Positions 45,513 through 54,551 of a stretch of DNA of 64,000 nt are shown in pieces. Both the position numbers and the translations under genes were made by a program. Source of the DNA: Kribbella soli (GTDB lineage Bacteria > Actinomycetota > Actinomycetes > Propionibacteriales > Kribbellaceae); assembly GCF_004331345.1 (NCBI RefSeq), contig NZ_SJJZ01000002.1, positions 372,001 through 436,000 of the forward strand, in the 5' to 3' direction. Every line of letters starts with the position of its first letter. Within the stretch, counting starts at the first letter, position 1. The notes under the pieces are model-generated. The model was not told the origin of the DNA. It did not search any database and worked only from the letters and a program-made list of their open reading frames with translations.

Positions 45513-45558
45513 GTTGGGGAGGATCCTGTACCCAGATGGGCACAGCACCCTCCCCAAC
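45513..45558. terminator. Terminator hairpin, left copy of a direct repeat
   Basis: GTTGGGGAGG and CCTCCCCAAC are perfect 10-bp arms; CTG/CAG and CCC-AGAT-GGG pair inside. It lies 8 bp after the phosphoesterase stop. The sequence continues into CTAGCAGCTGATCGTGTGG and is homologous to 50337-50406. Confidence 0.75.
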
Positions 45559-45582
45559 CCGGGCTAGCAGCTGATCGTGTGG
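45513..45582 (+). repeat. Left copy of ~70-bp imperfect direct repeat (att-like)
   Basis: Matches 50337-50406 over hairpin plus the last seven codons of lpdA, with one 1-nt indel. The block CTAG.AG.TGATC.TGTGGCC is nearly identical in both. The right copy is the true lpdA 3' end; this copy has no lpdA upstream of it, so it is a displaced duplicate. Confidence 0.65.
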
Positions 45583-45599
45583 CCGAGCCACGCCTGAGA

Positions 45600-46280
45600 A
45601 TGGACCTCAGACGGACCGAGTTGTGTATGCGTCGCAACGCGAACCGCGGCAACGGAACGGTGATCCAGGCAATGTATCCGGATGAACGGACCCTGATGGA
45701 GGTTGGGCGCATCTCACTTGCGGCCGGCCGCCTAGACGCGGACCTTGGTGCGCTCTGGTTTCAGCTCGCGCCCGACCTGGTCGACGAGCTCAAGGCTCGG
45801 CGCGCCCACGCTGGAAAGGTCCGCGACAACATCCGGGCACTCGCAAGGCAGCGGCTCGACTCGACGCACTGCGGACCGCTTGTCGCGTTTGTGGATGAGG
45901 CAGAGGCGGCTCAGACCGAGCGAAACGGGGTCATGCACTCCCGGTGGTTGCTCAGGGGCCAGGACGCAACTCGGCCGGTGTCCGAGTTCCTCACATTGTG
46001 CGAGGAGGAGCGCTCGGACTACATGGAGCGGTGGGAGCGCGAAGCTGTCGCATCCGAAGGTTGGCGACGGCAGGCCAACGACAGCATGGACTTAGGTGAT
46101 CCCCAGCACCTCGACGAGCTGATCGCGATAGAACGTCGGCTCGCCAACGCGAGTCACTTCGCACAACGATGGTCCTTCCAGATCGCCTCCATGCGAGAGC
46201 TGAAAAGCCCCGGCTGGCAGGGGCCCAGCAGCGCCAGACGTGGCCCCCAGACGCCTCCGCCCGGTGCAGTCACCAGGTGA
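45600..46280 (+). CDS. Hypothetical helical protein with an RX4H motif
   Basis: 226 aa from ATG 45600; ATG 45627 or 45672 are possible starts. No family recognised. It is mostly helical (RTLMEVGRISLAAGRLDADL, VRDNIRALARQRL) and contains R108-N-G-V-M-H113 in a position like the R-x4-6-H of HEPN ribonucleases (ERNGVMHSRWLL). Codon bias is weaker than in neighbours and the gene lies inside the repeat-bracketed block, suggesting transfer. HEPN assignment is a hypothesis. Confidence 0.55.
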   Translation: MDLRRTELCMRRNANRGNGTVIQAMYPDERTLMEVGRISLAAGRLDADLGALWFQLAPDLVDELKARRAHAGKVRDNIRALARQRLDSTHCGPLVAFVDEAEAAQTERNGVMHSRWLLRGQDATRPVSEFLTLCEEERSDYMERWEREAVASEGWRRQANDSMDLGDPQHLDELIAIERRLANASHFAQRWSFQIASMRELKSPGWQGPSSARRGPQTPPPGAVTR

Positions 46281-46375
46281 CGCGGCCATCGCGCAGCTCG
46301 ATCGCATCCTCAAGCGAATGGCTGACAACCGCGACGACCGACGTGACCCGGCTGGCCATGCTCTGCCGGACTTGG

Positions 46376-46391
46376 CCCTTTGAATCAAGGG
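46376..46391. repeat. Short dyad downstream of HNH gene
   Basis: CCCTT-TGAATC-AAGGG, 16 bp. A similar 16-bp dyad lies upstream of the same gene at 48377-48392. May be chance. Confidence 0.25.
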
Positions 46392-46436
46392 AGCGCCTTC
46401 GGCGAGCCTCCCGCGCGGCATACCGCCGGCACATCC

Positions 46437-48320
46437 TCATGTCAGAAGACTCTCCGCGTCGAGTTCGGTCGCGGTGGAGGCGCACGGGAATGAATGAGTG
46501 CCGGTGTGGTCGACGACGAACCGGAATCCGTGGGGGCTGGTCCAGTCGATGGCTCCGGTGGGCAGGCGTCGGCTTCGCCAGCCGCCGAAGGTCTTGGCGC
46601 GGTGGTGGAGTCTGCCTAGCGGTATGAGATTGTCGGCGGTGGTTTGTCCAGGTGGACCGGTGCGGTCGTACGGCGTGATGTGGTCTTGATCCATCCGGCT
46701 GGTGGCCTCGGCGCCGCTGTACGGGAACATGTCCACCGGGTGCAGCAGCCGAACCCGTTCGCGGATCCGGTCCGGAATCTCGTAACTGTGCACACTGACC
46801 TGATCCTGAAGATCGATCACGGGCTTCACGACGATCTGGTCATGACCGAGCAGCTCGCTCAGCTGGCCTGCGAGCAGCGGTCCGAGTTCTTCGACCCGCA
46901 GCACGCCGTTGCCGCTGGCAAGCGTCCGGTCGGTGAGGTGCACGTACAGGGTGTGCCGGTTCCGCCGCCCGCTCCCAGCGCCGAGACCGTTGCGGTGGGC
47001 CTCGCGCTTGATCGCAGCCAGCCGCGAGGGGAGTTCGCCTGCGAGCATCCGCCGCGTGAACGCGTCCCCGTCCTCCCCGCTGTTCGCGGACAGAACGCCG
47101 GCCGCCGCATCTCGCCCACCGTCGACCCATCCTTCCGTACAGGTCCATCCATCTGCACTGGCCCGTCCCTCCGCAATGGCGCAGTCGTCCGCGTTGGCCC
47201 AGTCGTCCGCGTTGGCCCAGTCTCGCTGGATGACCCAGCCGCTCGCGGGATCATCGCTGCCGGGCGTGGGCTCGGTCCACGGATCAGGCGTGACCTTCGT
47301 CGGGTCGTCGGCGGGCCCCTCGGCGGGCTTGCCTCGGCCCGGCGTCGACGGACCGACCTGGGACTCGTCTGACGGGACAGCCTCCGCTCCGGCGTCCGCA
47401 GCTCCGCACTGTGCGGTGCCGTCAACCGACCGGACGCCGGTGGGTTGCGCGTCTGCCGACGGGAGGTCCGCCGGCTGGGTGAGGGCCTGCCGGGCGTCGG
47501 TGGGCTGGGCGTCTGCTGGCGTCGGGTCTGCTGGCTGGGTGCGGGCCGGCTGGGTGCGGGCGAGGTGGCGGGCGACCTCCAACAACTGGTGGGCTGCTGC
47601 GGGGTCGGAGATCCAGCCGATCGCCTTCGCGCGGCGCTGGTCCAGGTCGTCGGTGTCGCCCAGGGTCTTCAGCGCGCGGGCCAGGTCGTCGATGGTGGCG
47701 TCGAAGCGGATCACGTCGCCGGCCGCGGCGCGGACCCAGATCCGCTTCGTGCCATGGTCATCCGACGGAGCCACGAACACACCCCGGGTCCGGGCGGCCG
47801 CTTCCGCTTGGGCTTTCGCCGCTTCGGGGTCGGCCTCCCACACCGCCGCCTTCACGATCCTTTGCAGCGCACCCGGCGTGACGGTGTCGACGATCCCGAC
47901 CACCCGCCGGTCCACGATCGCGGCCGCCTCCAGCGACAACGCCAGGCACGCGTGCGCGATCTTGCGCGCCCGCCACGCGACAGCCTTCCCGACCAGCACC
48001 GCAGCCCAGATCCTCGGCAGCCGATGCCGCAACGCCAACGCTTCCCCGATCAACGCCGCAGCCGCACCGCTCGACATCCGCATCACCGCGCCGAACTCGA
48101 TCGGCGCGAACTCCGCCACCCCCGGACAACCGTCACCGCCATACACATGAATCTGCTCGTAGCCCGGCCGCGGCTCGCCCCACACCACCGCGTGCCGATC
48201 GGCAAACACCAGCGCCGCCTCCAGCACCCGCACCGCGGCCCGGTCCTGGATCCGGCCGTACTCCGACGCCGCGGCCAGCAGGTCCGCGGTGTCGAGCTCG
48301 CCCAGATCCGCTTCGAACAT
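46437..48320 (-). CDS. DUF222 / HNH endonuclease family protein
   Basis: 627 aa, ATG 48320. The N-terminal DUF222 region (about 1-250: ALVFADRHAV, GYEQIHVYGGDG, RIWAAVLVGKAVAWRARKIA) is followed by a low-complexity linker (about 255-410) with repeats such as ARTQP-ARTQP and WANADD-WANADD. The C-terminal HNH nuclease (about 540-600) has MDQDHITPYDRTG, NLIPLGRLHHRAKT. The family is multi-copy in actinobacteria (13E12-type) and often mobile. Linker length differs freely between copies. Confidence 0.88.
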   Translation of the reverse strand: MFEADLGELDTADLLAAASEYGRIQDRAAVRVLEAALVFADRHAVVWGEPRPGYEQIHVYGGDGCPGVAEFAPIEFGAVMRMSSGAAAALIGEALALRHRLPRIWAAVLVGKAVAWRARKIAHACLALSLEAAAIVDRRVVGIVDTVTPGALQRIVKAAVWEADPEAAKAQAEAAARTRGVFVAPSDDHGTKRIWVRAAAGDVIRFDATIDDLARALKTLGDTDDLDQRRAKAIGWISDPAAAHQLLEVARHLARTQPARTQPADPTPADAQPTDARQALTQPADLPSADAQPTGVRSVDGTAQCGAADAGAEAVPSDESQVGPSTPGRGKPAEGPADDPTKVTPDPWTEPTPGSDDPASGWVIQRDWANADDWANADDCAIAEGRASADGWTCTEGWVDGGRDAAAGVLSANSGEDGDAFTRRMLAGELPSRLAAIKREAHRNGLGAGSGRRNRHTLYVHLTDRTLASGNGVLRVEELGPLLAGQLSELLGHDQIVVKPVIDLQDQVSVHSYEIPDRIRERVRLLHPVDMFPYSGAEATSRMDQDHITPYDRTGPPGQTTADNLIPLGRLHHRAKTFGGWRSRRLPTGAIDWTSPHGFRFVVDHTGTHSFPCASTATELDAESLLT

Positions 48321-48376
48321 GTGTTCTAGTTTATGTCACGATCCGGTCTCGGTCAAATTGAGCCCGGGCCCAGAAG

Positions 48377-48392
48377 CCCTTGTTTACAAGGG
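48377..48392. repeat. Short hairpin upstream of HNH gene
   Basis: CCCTTG-TTTA-CAAGGG, perfect 6-bp arms, between the HNH start and the TrmO gene. Possible operator or hairpin; the rest of the 193-bp gap shows nothing clear. Confidence 0.35.
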
Positions 48393-48513
48393 AATACTGC
48401 GCAACACGAACGACGACTCCACGCGGCGCGACGAGGCCTAAAGCTGGGTAACACCGTCTCCGGGGGTCGGTTGGCGCGTACTCTCGGGTGGTGGACAACC
48501 GGGGCCGGGAGCT

Positions 48514-48930
48514 GTGACCGTGGATGAGCTTGTACTGCGTGCGATCGGGCGGGTGGAGTCGGAGTTGCGCGAGCGCGCGGATGCGCCGCGGCAAGGGGAT
48601 GAAGGGGCGCCGGATGCTTGGGTGGTGTTCGACGGGTCCGTCCGGGATGCCCTCGCCGACGTTGCGGCCGGTGACGAGTTGATCCTCATCAGCTGGTTCG
48701 ATCGGGCGGATCGGAGTGTGCAGAAGGTCCATCCGCGCGGAGACGAGTCCCGCCCGCCGACCGGAGTCTTCAGCACACGGTCTCCCGACCGGCCGAATCC
48801 GCTCGGGCTGCATCGGGTGACCGTGCTCGCGGTGGATGGTCTACGAGTGCAGGTCGCCAACCTGGAAGCCCTCGACGGGACTCCGATTGTCGACGTCAAA
48901 CCCGTGCTAGGTGATGTCGCCGACCGTTGA
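48514..48930 (+). CDS. trmO: TrmO/TsaA-type tRNA N6-methyltransferase-like protein
   Basis: 138 aa, GTG 48514. The core VFSTRSPDRPNPLGLHRVTV has the SPxRPNPxG box of TrmO (YaeB/TsaA), which adds a methyl to N6-threonylcarbamoyl-adenosine in tRNA. VANLEALDGTPIVDVKP completes it. The protein is short compared with E. coli TrmO (235 aa), lacking its C-terminal domain, as in many actinobacterial versions. Convergent with the WYL gene (24-bp overlap). Confidence 0.82.
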   Translation: MTVDELVLRAIGRVESELRERADAPRQGDEGAPDAWVVFDGSVRDALADVAAGDELILISWFDRADRSVQKVHPRGDESRPPTGVFSTRSPDRPNPLGLHRVTVLAVDGLRVQVANLEALDGTPIVDVKPVLGDVADR

Positions 48931-49878
48931 CTCGTACCGGGCGGCCAGGCCGGCGGCTCGGTTGTGGAGGGCAGCTCGTAGGGACTGTGGGGCCACGGCT
49001 TCTGCGTTGAGGCCTAGTTGCCAGAGGGCCCATTCGGCGTGCCAGGAGTCCTGGAAGGTGACCTCGAGGCGGAGCCAGCCGTCGGGGTCCGGGGCTTCGG
49101 CTCGGACGGCGACCGCGGCATTCAGGAGGTCTTCGCGGCGTGACGGGTTTACCCGTACCAGGACGGTGAGGTGGCCGTCGGAGAGGAACTGGGCGGAGCG
49201 GTCGCGCCAGATGCGGTCCAGGTCGACCTGGTTCGGGCGCTCGGCCGGTTCGGGGAGTTCCTCGGCGCCCTGCATCCGCGAGAGTCGGTAGGTGCGGTCC
49301 TCGCCGGACCTTCTCGCCAGCAAGTAGCCCCGGTCCCGGACGGTGACCAGGCCGATCGGGTCCACCGTGCGCCACTGCGGCTCCCGGTCGGTGGCGGCGT
49401 ACAGGATGCGCAGTTTGCGGCCGGCCAGCACCGCGCGGCGGACCTCGAGCATCGTGGTGTCGGGCACTTCTTTGGTGACGAGGCGGCGTGAGAGCAGGTC
49501 GGTCTCGGGGTCGACGAGGATTCGCTGCGCCGCCTCGCTCGCGGTGGTTCGATGGCTTTCGGGGAGCGCGTCGACCACCTTGCGCATCGCCGACGCAAGC
49601 GCCGAGCCCAGGCCGAAGACCCCGGAGCCGGCGGTCAGCAACGCCAGCGCCTCGTCGTGATTCAGCCCGGTGAGCTCGGTCCGGAACCCGGGCAGCAACG
49701 CGAATCCGCCGTGCCGGCCGCGTTCGGCGTACACAGGAACGCCCGCCGCGGACAGCGCCTCGATGTCCCGCAGCACGGTGCGGGTCGACACCTCCAGGTC
49801 GCGGGCGAGCACGTCCGCCGTCATCCGGCCGCGTTGACGCAGCAGCAAGACCAGCGAGACCAACCGGTCGGCGCGCAC
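48907..49878 (-). CDS. WYL-domain transcriptional regulator (YafY-type)
   Basis: 323 aa, ATG 49878. HTH_11 at the N-terminus (VLARDLEVSTRTVLRDIEAL, GRHGGFALLPG), then a WYL domain (LRILYAATDREPQWRTVDPI, VRDRGYLLARRSGEDRTYRL) and a WCX tail. WYL modules sense nucleotides or nucleic acids. Divergent from the RidA gene, 53 bp away. Confidence 0.88.
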   Translation of the reverse strand: MRADRLVSLVLLLRQRGRMTADVLARDLEVSTRTVLRDIEALSAAGVPVYAERGRHGGFALLPGFRTELTGLNHDEALALLTAGSGVFGLGSALASAMRKVVDALPESHRTTASEAAQRILVDPETDLLSRRLVTKEVPDTTMLEVRRAVLAGRKLRILYAATDREPQWRTVDPIGLVTVRDRGYLLARRSGEDRTYRLSRMQGAEELPEPAERPNQVDLDRIWRDRSAQFLSDGHLTVLVRVNPSRREDLLNAAVAVRAEAPDPDGWLRLEVTFQDSWHAEWALWQLGLNAEAVAPQSLRAALHNRAAGLAARYESTVGDIT

Positions 49879-49931
49879 CCGAAAACAATACCTGACGAAG
49901 GGTGTCGTGATTTCTTGGAAAGCTCGCCGCC

Positions 49932-50333
49932 ATGACGATTGAACGAACCGCAGTCAACCCGGTGCCGTGGTCGCTGGAGCTGGGCTTCAACCAAGGCGAA
50001 CTGGTTGAAGGCCACACGCGGACGCTGTACTGCTCCGGTCAGACCGCGATGAACGCCGACGGCAAACCTCAGCACGACGGAGATCTCCCCGCACAGCTCG
50101 CGCTGAGCCTGGACAACCTGGAGGCAGTACTCACCGAGGCCGGTATGTCCCTCACGAACCTCGTCCGCCTCAACGTCTACACCACAGACGTCGACCTGCT
50201 GTTCCCCCACTACGGCGTACTGGCTGGTCGCCTAGCGGCCGCCGGAGTCACCCCGACCACCACAATGCTCGGCGTCACGCGCCTGGCAATCCCCGGCCAA
50301 CTGGTGGAACTCGAGGCCACTGCCGTCGCCTAG
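49932..50333 (+). CDS. RidA-family protein (enamine/imine deaminase)
   Basis: 133 aa, ATG 49932. Family landmarks: TLYCSGQTAMNADG, LALSLDNLEAVLTEAGMSL, LVRLNVYTTDV, LGVTRLAIPGQLVELEATAV. The catalytic Arg equivalent (R-x-x near the end of canonical RidA) is replaced here by TRLAIPG, so deaminase activity is uncertain. Probably controlled by the divergent WYL regulator. Confidence 0.82.
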   Translation: MTIERTAVNPVPWSLELGFNQGELVEGHTRTLYCSGQTAMNADGKPQHDGDLPAQLALSLDNLEAVLTEAGMSLTNLVRLNVYTTDVDLLFPHYGVLAGRLAAAGVTPTTTMLGVTRLAIPGQLVELEATAVA

Positions 50334-50336
50334 TAA

Positions 50337-50382
50337 GTTGGGGAGGATTTTGCGCCCAGAACGGCATGAAATCCTCCCCAAC
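50337..50382. terminator. Bidirectional terminator between RidA and lpdA, right repeat copy
   Basis: GTTGGGGAGGATTT and AAATCCTCCCCAAC are perfect 14-bp arms around 18 nt, wedged between the RidA stop (50331-50333) and the convergent lpdA stop (50387-50389). T-runs at the arm ends suit termination both ways. Confidence 0.85.
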
Positions 50383-50406
50383 CCGGCTAGAAGTTGATCA
50401 TGTGGC
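50337..50406 (+). repeat. Right copy of ~70-bp imperfect direct repeat (att-like)
   Basis: Terminator hairpin plus the last seven codons of lpdA. A diverged copy in the same orientation is at 45513-45582; the two bracket 4.8 kb. Confidence 0.65.
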
Positions 50407-51784
50407 CTTCGAGGCCGTGGAAGGCCTCTTGGAGGGCTTCGCTCAGGGTGGGGTGAGCGTGGACGTTGCGGGCCAGTTCCTTGGTGGTCAGGTCCCACTT
50501 CTGGGCCAGGGTCAGCTCGGGCAGGAGCTCGGTGACCTCGGGGCCGATCAGGTGCGCGCCGAGGAGTTCGCCGTACTTGCTGTCGCTGATCACCTTGACG
50601 AAGCCGGTCGGGTCGCCGAGGCCGTGCGCCTTGCCGTTCGCGGTGAACGGGAACTTGGCGACCTTCACGTCGTGGCCGAGCTTGCGGGCCTCTTCCTCGG
50701 TGTACCCGAAGCTGGCGATCTGCGGCTGGCAGAACGTCGCCCGCGGGATCATCGCGTAGTCGAGCTCCATCGTCTCGTGACCCGCGATCGTCTCGGCCGC
50801 GATCACGCCCATCGCCTCGGCCGCGTGCGCGAGCATCAGCTTCGCGGTCACGTCGCCGATCGCGAAGATGTTGGGAACGTTGGTCCGGCAGAAGCCGTCG
50901 ACGTTGATCGCGCCGCGCTCGGTGAGCTGTACGCCGATCTTGTCCAGGCCGTAGCCGTCGACGCGCGGCTGGAAGCCGATCGCCTGCATGACCTTGTCGG
51001 CCTCGATCGTCTGCTGTACGCCGTCCTTGCCGGTCACGGTCACCTTGACCGAGGCGCCGGAGTCGTCGATCGAGTCGACGCGGGTGGACGTCAGGACGTC
51101 GACGCCGAGTTTCTTGTACGCCCGCGCCAGCTCCTTGGAGACCTCCGGGTCCTCCAGCGGCACCATCCGGTCCAGGAACTCGACGATCGTCACCTTCACG
51201 CCGTAGTTCGCCAGCACGTACGCGAACTCGACGCCGATCGCACCCGCTCCGGCGATCACGATCGAGCCGGGCAGCTCCTCGGTGAGGATCTGCTCCTCGT
51301 ACGTCACCACTCGCTCGCTGAGCTGCGTGCCCGGCAGCAGCTTGGTGGTCGCGCCGGTCGCCACGATGCAGGAGCCGAAGGTGACGGTCTCCGACGAGCC
51401 GTCGTTCAGCGTCACGTCGAGGGTGTTGGCGTCGGTGAACGAGCCCCAGCCGTCGAACTCGGTGATGTTGTTCTTCTTCATCAGGAAGTGGACGCCCTTG
51501 ACCCGGCCGTCCGCGACCTTCCGGCTGCGCTGCACCGCGGTCGGGAAGTCGAAGGTCACCTCGCCGCTGATGCCGAAGGTCTTCGCCTCCGTCCGGAAGA
51601 TGTGCGACAGCTCGGCGTTCCGCAGCAGCGCCTTGGACGGGATACAGCCCACGTTCAGGCAGACACCGCCCCAGTACTTCTTCTCGATGATGGCGGTCTT
51701 GAGCCCGAGCTGGGCGGCGCGGATCGCCGCGACGTACCCACCGGGACCGGCGCCGAGGACAACAACGTCAAAGTGCGAGGCCAT
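50387..51784 (-). CDS. lpdA: Dihydrolipoyl dehydrogenase
   Basis: 465 aa from ATG 51784. FAD motif [20 protein letters not shown], redox disulfide [16 protein letters not shown] motif [20 protein letters not shown], and the catalytic C-terminal [13 protein letters not shown]. This is a complete E3 subunit of 2-oxo acid dehydrogenase complexes. E1 and E2 are not adjacent, as is common in actinobacteria. Confidence 0.95.
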   Translation of the reverse strand: MASHFDVVVLGAGPGGYVAAIRAAQLGLKTAIIEKKYWGGVCLNVGCIPSKALLRNAELSHIFRTEAKTFGISGEVTFDFPTAVQRSRKVADGRVKGVHFLMKKNNITEFDGWGSFTDANTLDVTLNDGSSETVTFGSCIVATGATTKLLPGTQLSERVVTYEEQILTEELPGSIVIAGAGAIGVEFAYVLANYGVKVTIVEFLDRMVPLEDPEVSKELARAYKKLGVDVLTSTRVDSIDDSGASVKVTVTGKDGVQQTIEADKVMQAIGFQPRVDGYGLDKIGVQLTERGAINVDGFCRTNVPNIFAIGDVTAKLMLAHAAEAMGVIAAETIAGHETMELDYAMIPRATFCQPQIASFGYTEEEARKLGHDVKVAKFPFTANGKAHGLGDPTGFVKVISDSKYGELLGAHLIGPEVTELLPELTLAQKWDLTTKELARNVHAHPTLSEALQEAFHGLEGHMINF

Positions 51785-51936
51785 GCAGTGAACTTTAATA
51801 GGTCGGGCCAGCCGATCCGACGCCGAGGCGGCAACTGTGGCTCGCCTCATGGTCACGGTGTGTGCACCGGGGTTCCACACGGACCGTACGCCGCCTACTC
51901 TGGCCAGGCGCGTGAGGCGAATTTCATGGGGGACGG

Positions 51937-54072
51937 ATGAATCTGGGGAGACATCGGGGGCTGCGGTTAGCAGCACTCGGCACATTGCTGGCAGTGGTGG
52001 CACTGCCCGCGTACGCCGATGACCCGACGCCCTCGACCACCGCGCCGCCGCCTGCCTCCGTCACCGACGTCAACCGCTCCCTGGAGCAGCTCCAGGCCGA
52101 AGCCGCCGCCGTCCAGGCCGACTTCGCCAAGGCCACCATCGCCTACACAAAGGCGCTGAAGGTGGCGCAGGCCGCCGAGGCGGCCGCGAAGAAGGCGGAG
52201 TCCAGTGCGGCTGCCTCCAAGGGCCTGTCCGACGAGGAGCGCCGCCGGCTCGGCGTGATCACCGCGCAGGCGTACCAGTTGGGCGTCCCGACCGTGATGG
52301 GTACCGAGTCGATGCTCTGGTCGCTCGCCCCGATCGCCGAGAACCTCCAGGAGATCGCCGACCGGCAGACCGCGATCACGCAGCTCGGCAACACCCAGGT
52401 GTCGCAGTACAACAAGGCCATGGCCGCCGAGGCCGAGTCCAACCGGCTCAAGGCGGACGCGACTACCAAGCGCGCCGCCGCGAACGAGGCCGCGGCCAAG
52501 GCCCAGGAGCTCAGCAATCAGGTCCAGCACAAGGCCGCCAGCGCCTCCGCGGCGATGGCTGATCAGACGGCCGATCTCGATGTCGCCTCCGCGCTCTCGA
52601 AGCAGCTGCAGCTGGCGCGCAACCAGCAGGCGCTCGGGCGCTGGCAGACGTACCTGGCCGAGCTCGCGGCCACGAAGGTCACTCCCCCGGCGGCCGCCGT
52701 ACTCAAGAATCCCGGCAAGCTGCCGACCGGACTGGCGCCGCTGACCCGCCGCGGTGCAGCGGTCCCCGGTGTCGCGTCGGTGTCCGTGGCCGGGCGAACC
52801 GTGCGCGTGATGTCGGCGGAGACGATCCGGGCGGTCAATCAGGCCTTCGGCCTGGTCGGCAAGCCGTACGGCGTTGCCGCGACCGGCCCGGACACGTACG
52901 GCTGCCTCGGTGCGGCCCGCGTCGCGTGGCAGCCGTACACAACGCTGCCGAACCTGGTCGGCAAGGTCTACCCGGGCTATCAGGCCGTCCCGAACGCCCA
53001 GATCCAGCCCGGCGACCTGCTCGTCATGGGCAGCAAGTCCCTCGGCCTCGTCCACATCGGCATCGCGCTCGACAACGGCGAGATGATCGCCGCCGACGAG
53101 TCGAAGGGCTCGGTCGTCGTCACGACGATCCCCGACAACCTGTACGCCGCACTCCGCCCGACGCTCGGCGCCCCGACGAAACCCCAGGTCGCGCCGGTGG
53201 CGACGTCCGAGTCGTACGCGTTCCGGTGCGGCAACACGGCCACGTCGTACGACGTCGGCTCCGGATCCTGGACGTGGCCGCTGCCGGACGAGACCTACGA
53301 CATCGGTACGCCGTTCGGTCAGTCGGGATCCATGTGGGCGACCGGAGTCCACACCGGCCAGGACTTCCCGGCCGCGGTCGGTACGACGGTACGCGCCGTG
53401 ACCTCCGGTGTCGCACGCGTCGAGCACCCCGCCTGGGCCGGCAACCTGGTGCGGATCGACCACGGCAACGGGCTGGAGACGCTCTACGCCCACCTGAGCC
53501 GGGTCGACGTCGCCGACGGGCAACAGGTGACGGCCGGGCAGCAGATCGGTGCCGTCGGCACCGAAGGCAACTCGACCGGGCCGCACCTGCACTTCGAGGT
53601 CCGGCTCGGCGGCGACCCGGTCAACCCGATGCCGTTCCTGGCGACCGGGTCCGCGAGCACCGGGTGGGGCGGCTACAGCAACGGCATGATCCCGTCCGGC
53701 AAGCTGTGCGCGATCGGATCCGGTCACATGCTCAGGTGCGACGCCGCCGCGGCGTACCTGAAGCTCGCCTCGGCCTACCGTGGGCAGTTCGGCAAGTCAC
53801 TGTGCATCACCGACTCCTACCGTTCGTACGCGTCCCAGGTCAGCCTCTACCAGCGCAAGCCCTCCCTGGCCGCGCTCCCGGGCACGTCCAACCACGGCTG
53901 GGGCGTCGCGGTCGACCTGTGCGGCGGCGTCGACAGGTACAGCACCACCCAGTACCAGTGGATGAAGTCACACGCGTCGGCGTACGGCTGGCTGCACCCG
54001 GCCTGGGCCGACCAGGGCGGTAACAGGGAAGAGCCGTGGCATTGGGAGTTCGGCAACCCGGCCACTGCCTGA
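51937..54072 (+). CDS. Secreted peptidoglycan hydrolase with NlpC/P60-like, M23 and VanY-type domains
   Basis: 711 aa, ATG 51937 behind GGGGGA. Sec signal (1-27, ending AYA), long alanine-rich coiled coil (about 43-235), NlpC/P60-like module (about 295-400; C323 in [10 protein letters not shown]373 in [11 protein letters not shown]), LytM/M23 metallopeptidase (about 450-570; H472-x3-D476 and HLHF at 550), and D,D-carboxypeptidase (about 585-711; [18 protein letters not shown]). All three catalytic sets look intact. Three cutting activities on one chain plus a coiled coil suggest a division or remodelling enzyme. Confidence 0.88.
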   Translation: MNLGRHRGLRLAALGTLLAVVALPAYADDPTPSTTAPPPASVTDVNRSLEQLQAEAAAVQADFAKATIAYTKALKVAQAAEAAAKKAESSAAASKGLSDEERRRLGVITAQAYQLGVPTVMGTESMLWSLAPIAENLQEIADRQTAITQLGNTQVSQYNKAMAAEAESNRLKADATTKRAAANEAAAKAQELSNQVQHKAASASAAMADQTADLDVASALSKQLQLARNQQALGRWQTYLAELAATKVTPPAAAVLKNPGKLPTGLAPLTRRGAAVPGVASVSVAGRTVRVMSAETIRAVNQAFGLVGKPYGVAATGPDTYGCLGAARVAWQPYTTLPNLVGKVYPGYQAVPNAQIQPGDLLVMGSKSLGLVHIGIALDNGEMIAADESKGSVVVTTIPDNLYAALRPTLGAPTKPQVAPVATSESYAFRCGNTATSYDVGSGSWTWPLPDETYDIGTPFGQSGSMWATGVHTGQDFPAAVGTTVRAVTSGVARVEHPAWAGNLVRIDHGNGLETLYAHLSRVDVADGQQVTAGQQIGAVGTEGNSTGPHLHFEVRLGGDPVNPMPFLATGSASTGWGGYSNGMIPSGKLCAIGSGHMLRCDAAAAYLKLASAYRGQFGKSLCITDSYRSYASQVSLYQRKPSLAALPGTSNHGWGVAVDLCGGVDRYSTTQYQWMKSHASAYGWLHPAWADQGGNREEPWHWEFGNPATA

Positions 54073-54092
54073 ACGCCCGGTATGCTGGGGCC

Positions 54093-54551
54093 GTGGCCGA
54101 GAAACAGAGTCCCGACCGCACCGATCACAACATCACGCTCGATGCAGCGGACGACCGGTGGGAATGGCGGAGACGGATTCGCGAGAATCCGAAGAAGTTG
54201 CTGTTCTACCGCATCGCCGTGGGCGTTCTCGGCGGACTGCTGATCATTGCCGCGCCGTTGACCGGCTGGTTGCCGGGACCGGGTGGGATCCCGTTGTTCA
54301 TCGCGGGTCTCGCCGTGCTCGCGAGCGAGTTCGAGTGGGCCCAGCGGCTGCTGTACCGGGTCAAGGACTGGGTGAAGGCTCTCACCGCCTGGACCGGCAA
54401 GCAGCCCGCCTGGCTGAAGGCGCTCGGCACGCTGGCCCTGTTCGTCTGCGTGCTCGTCGCGATCTGGCTCTACATGGCCGTGCTCGGCGTGCCGGGCTGG
54501 CTGCCCGACTCCTGGGAGTCATTCCTGCACAAACTGCCCCTGCTCGGCTGA
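54093..54551 (+). CDS. PGPGW-family (TIGR02611-type) membrane protein
   Basis: 152 aa from GTG 54093. The paired helices around GWLPGPGGIPLFIAGLAVLA and SEFEWAQRLL are the family signature, followed by a third helix (LALFVCVLVAIWLYMAVLG). Function unknown. It starts 20 bp after the hydrolase, so it may be cotranscribed; its 3' end overlaps the convergent monooxygenase by 33 bp. Confidence 0.82.
   Translation: MAEKQSPDRTDHNITLDAADDRWEWRRRIRENPKKLLFYRIAVGVLGGLLIIAAPLTGWLPGPGGIPLFIAGLAVLASEFEWAQRLLYRVKDWVKALTAWTGKQPAWLKALGTLALFVCVLVAIWLYMAVLGVPGWLPDSWESFLHKLPLLG

Noticed and set aside
46376..48392. Similar 16-bp dyads on both sides of the HNH gene as ends of a mobile element
   Set aside because: Only the CCCTT/AAGGG tips agree; no target-site duplication or transposase. 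Kept as weak repeats only.
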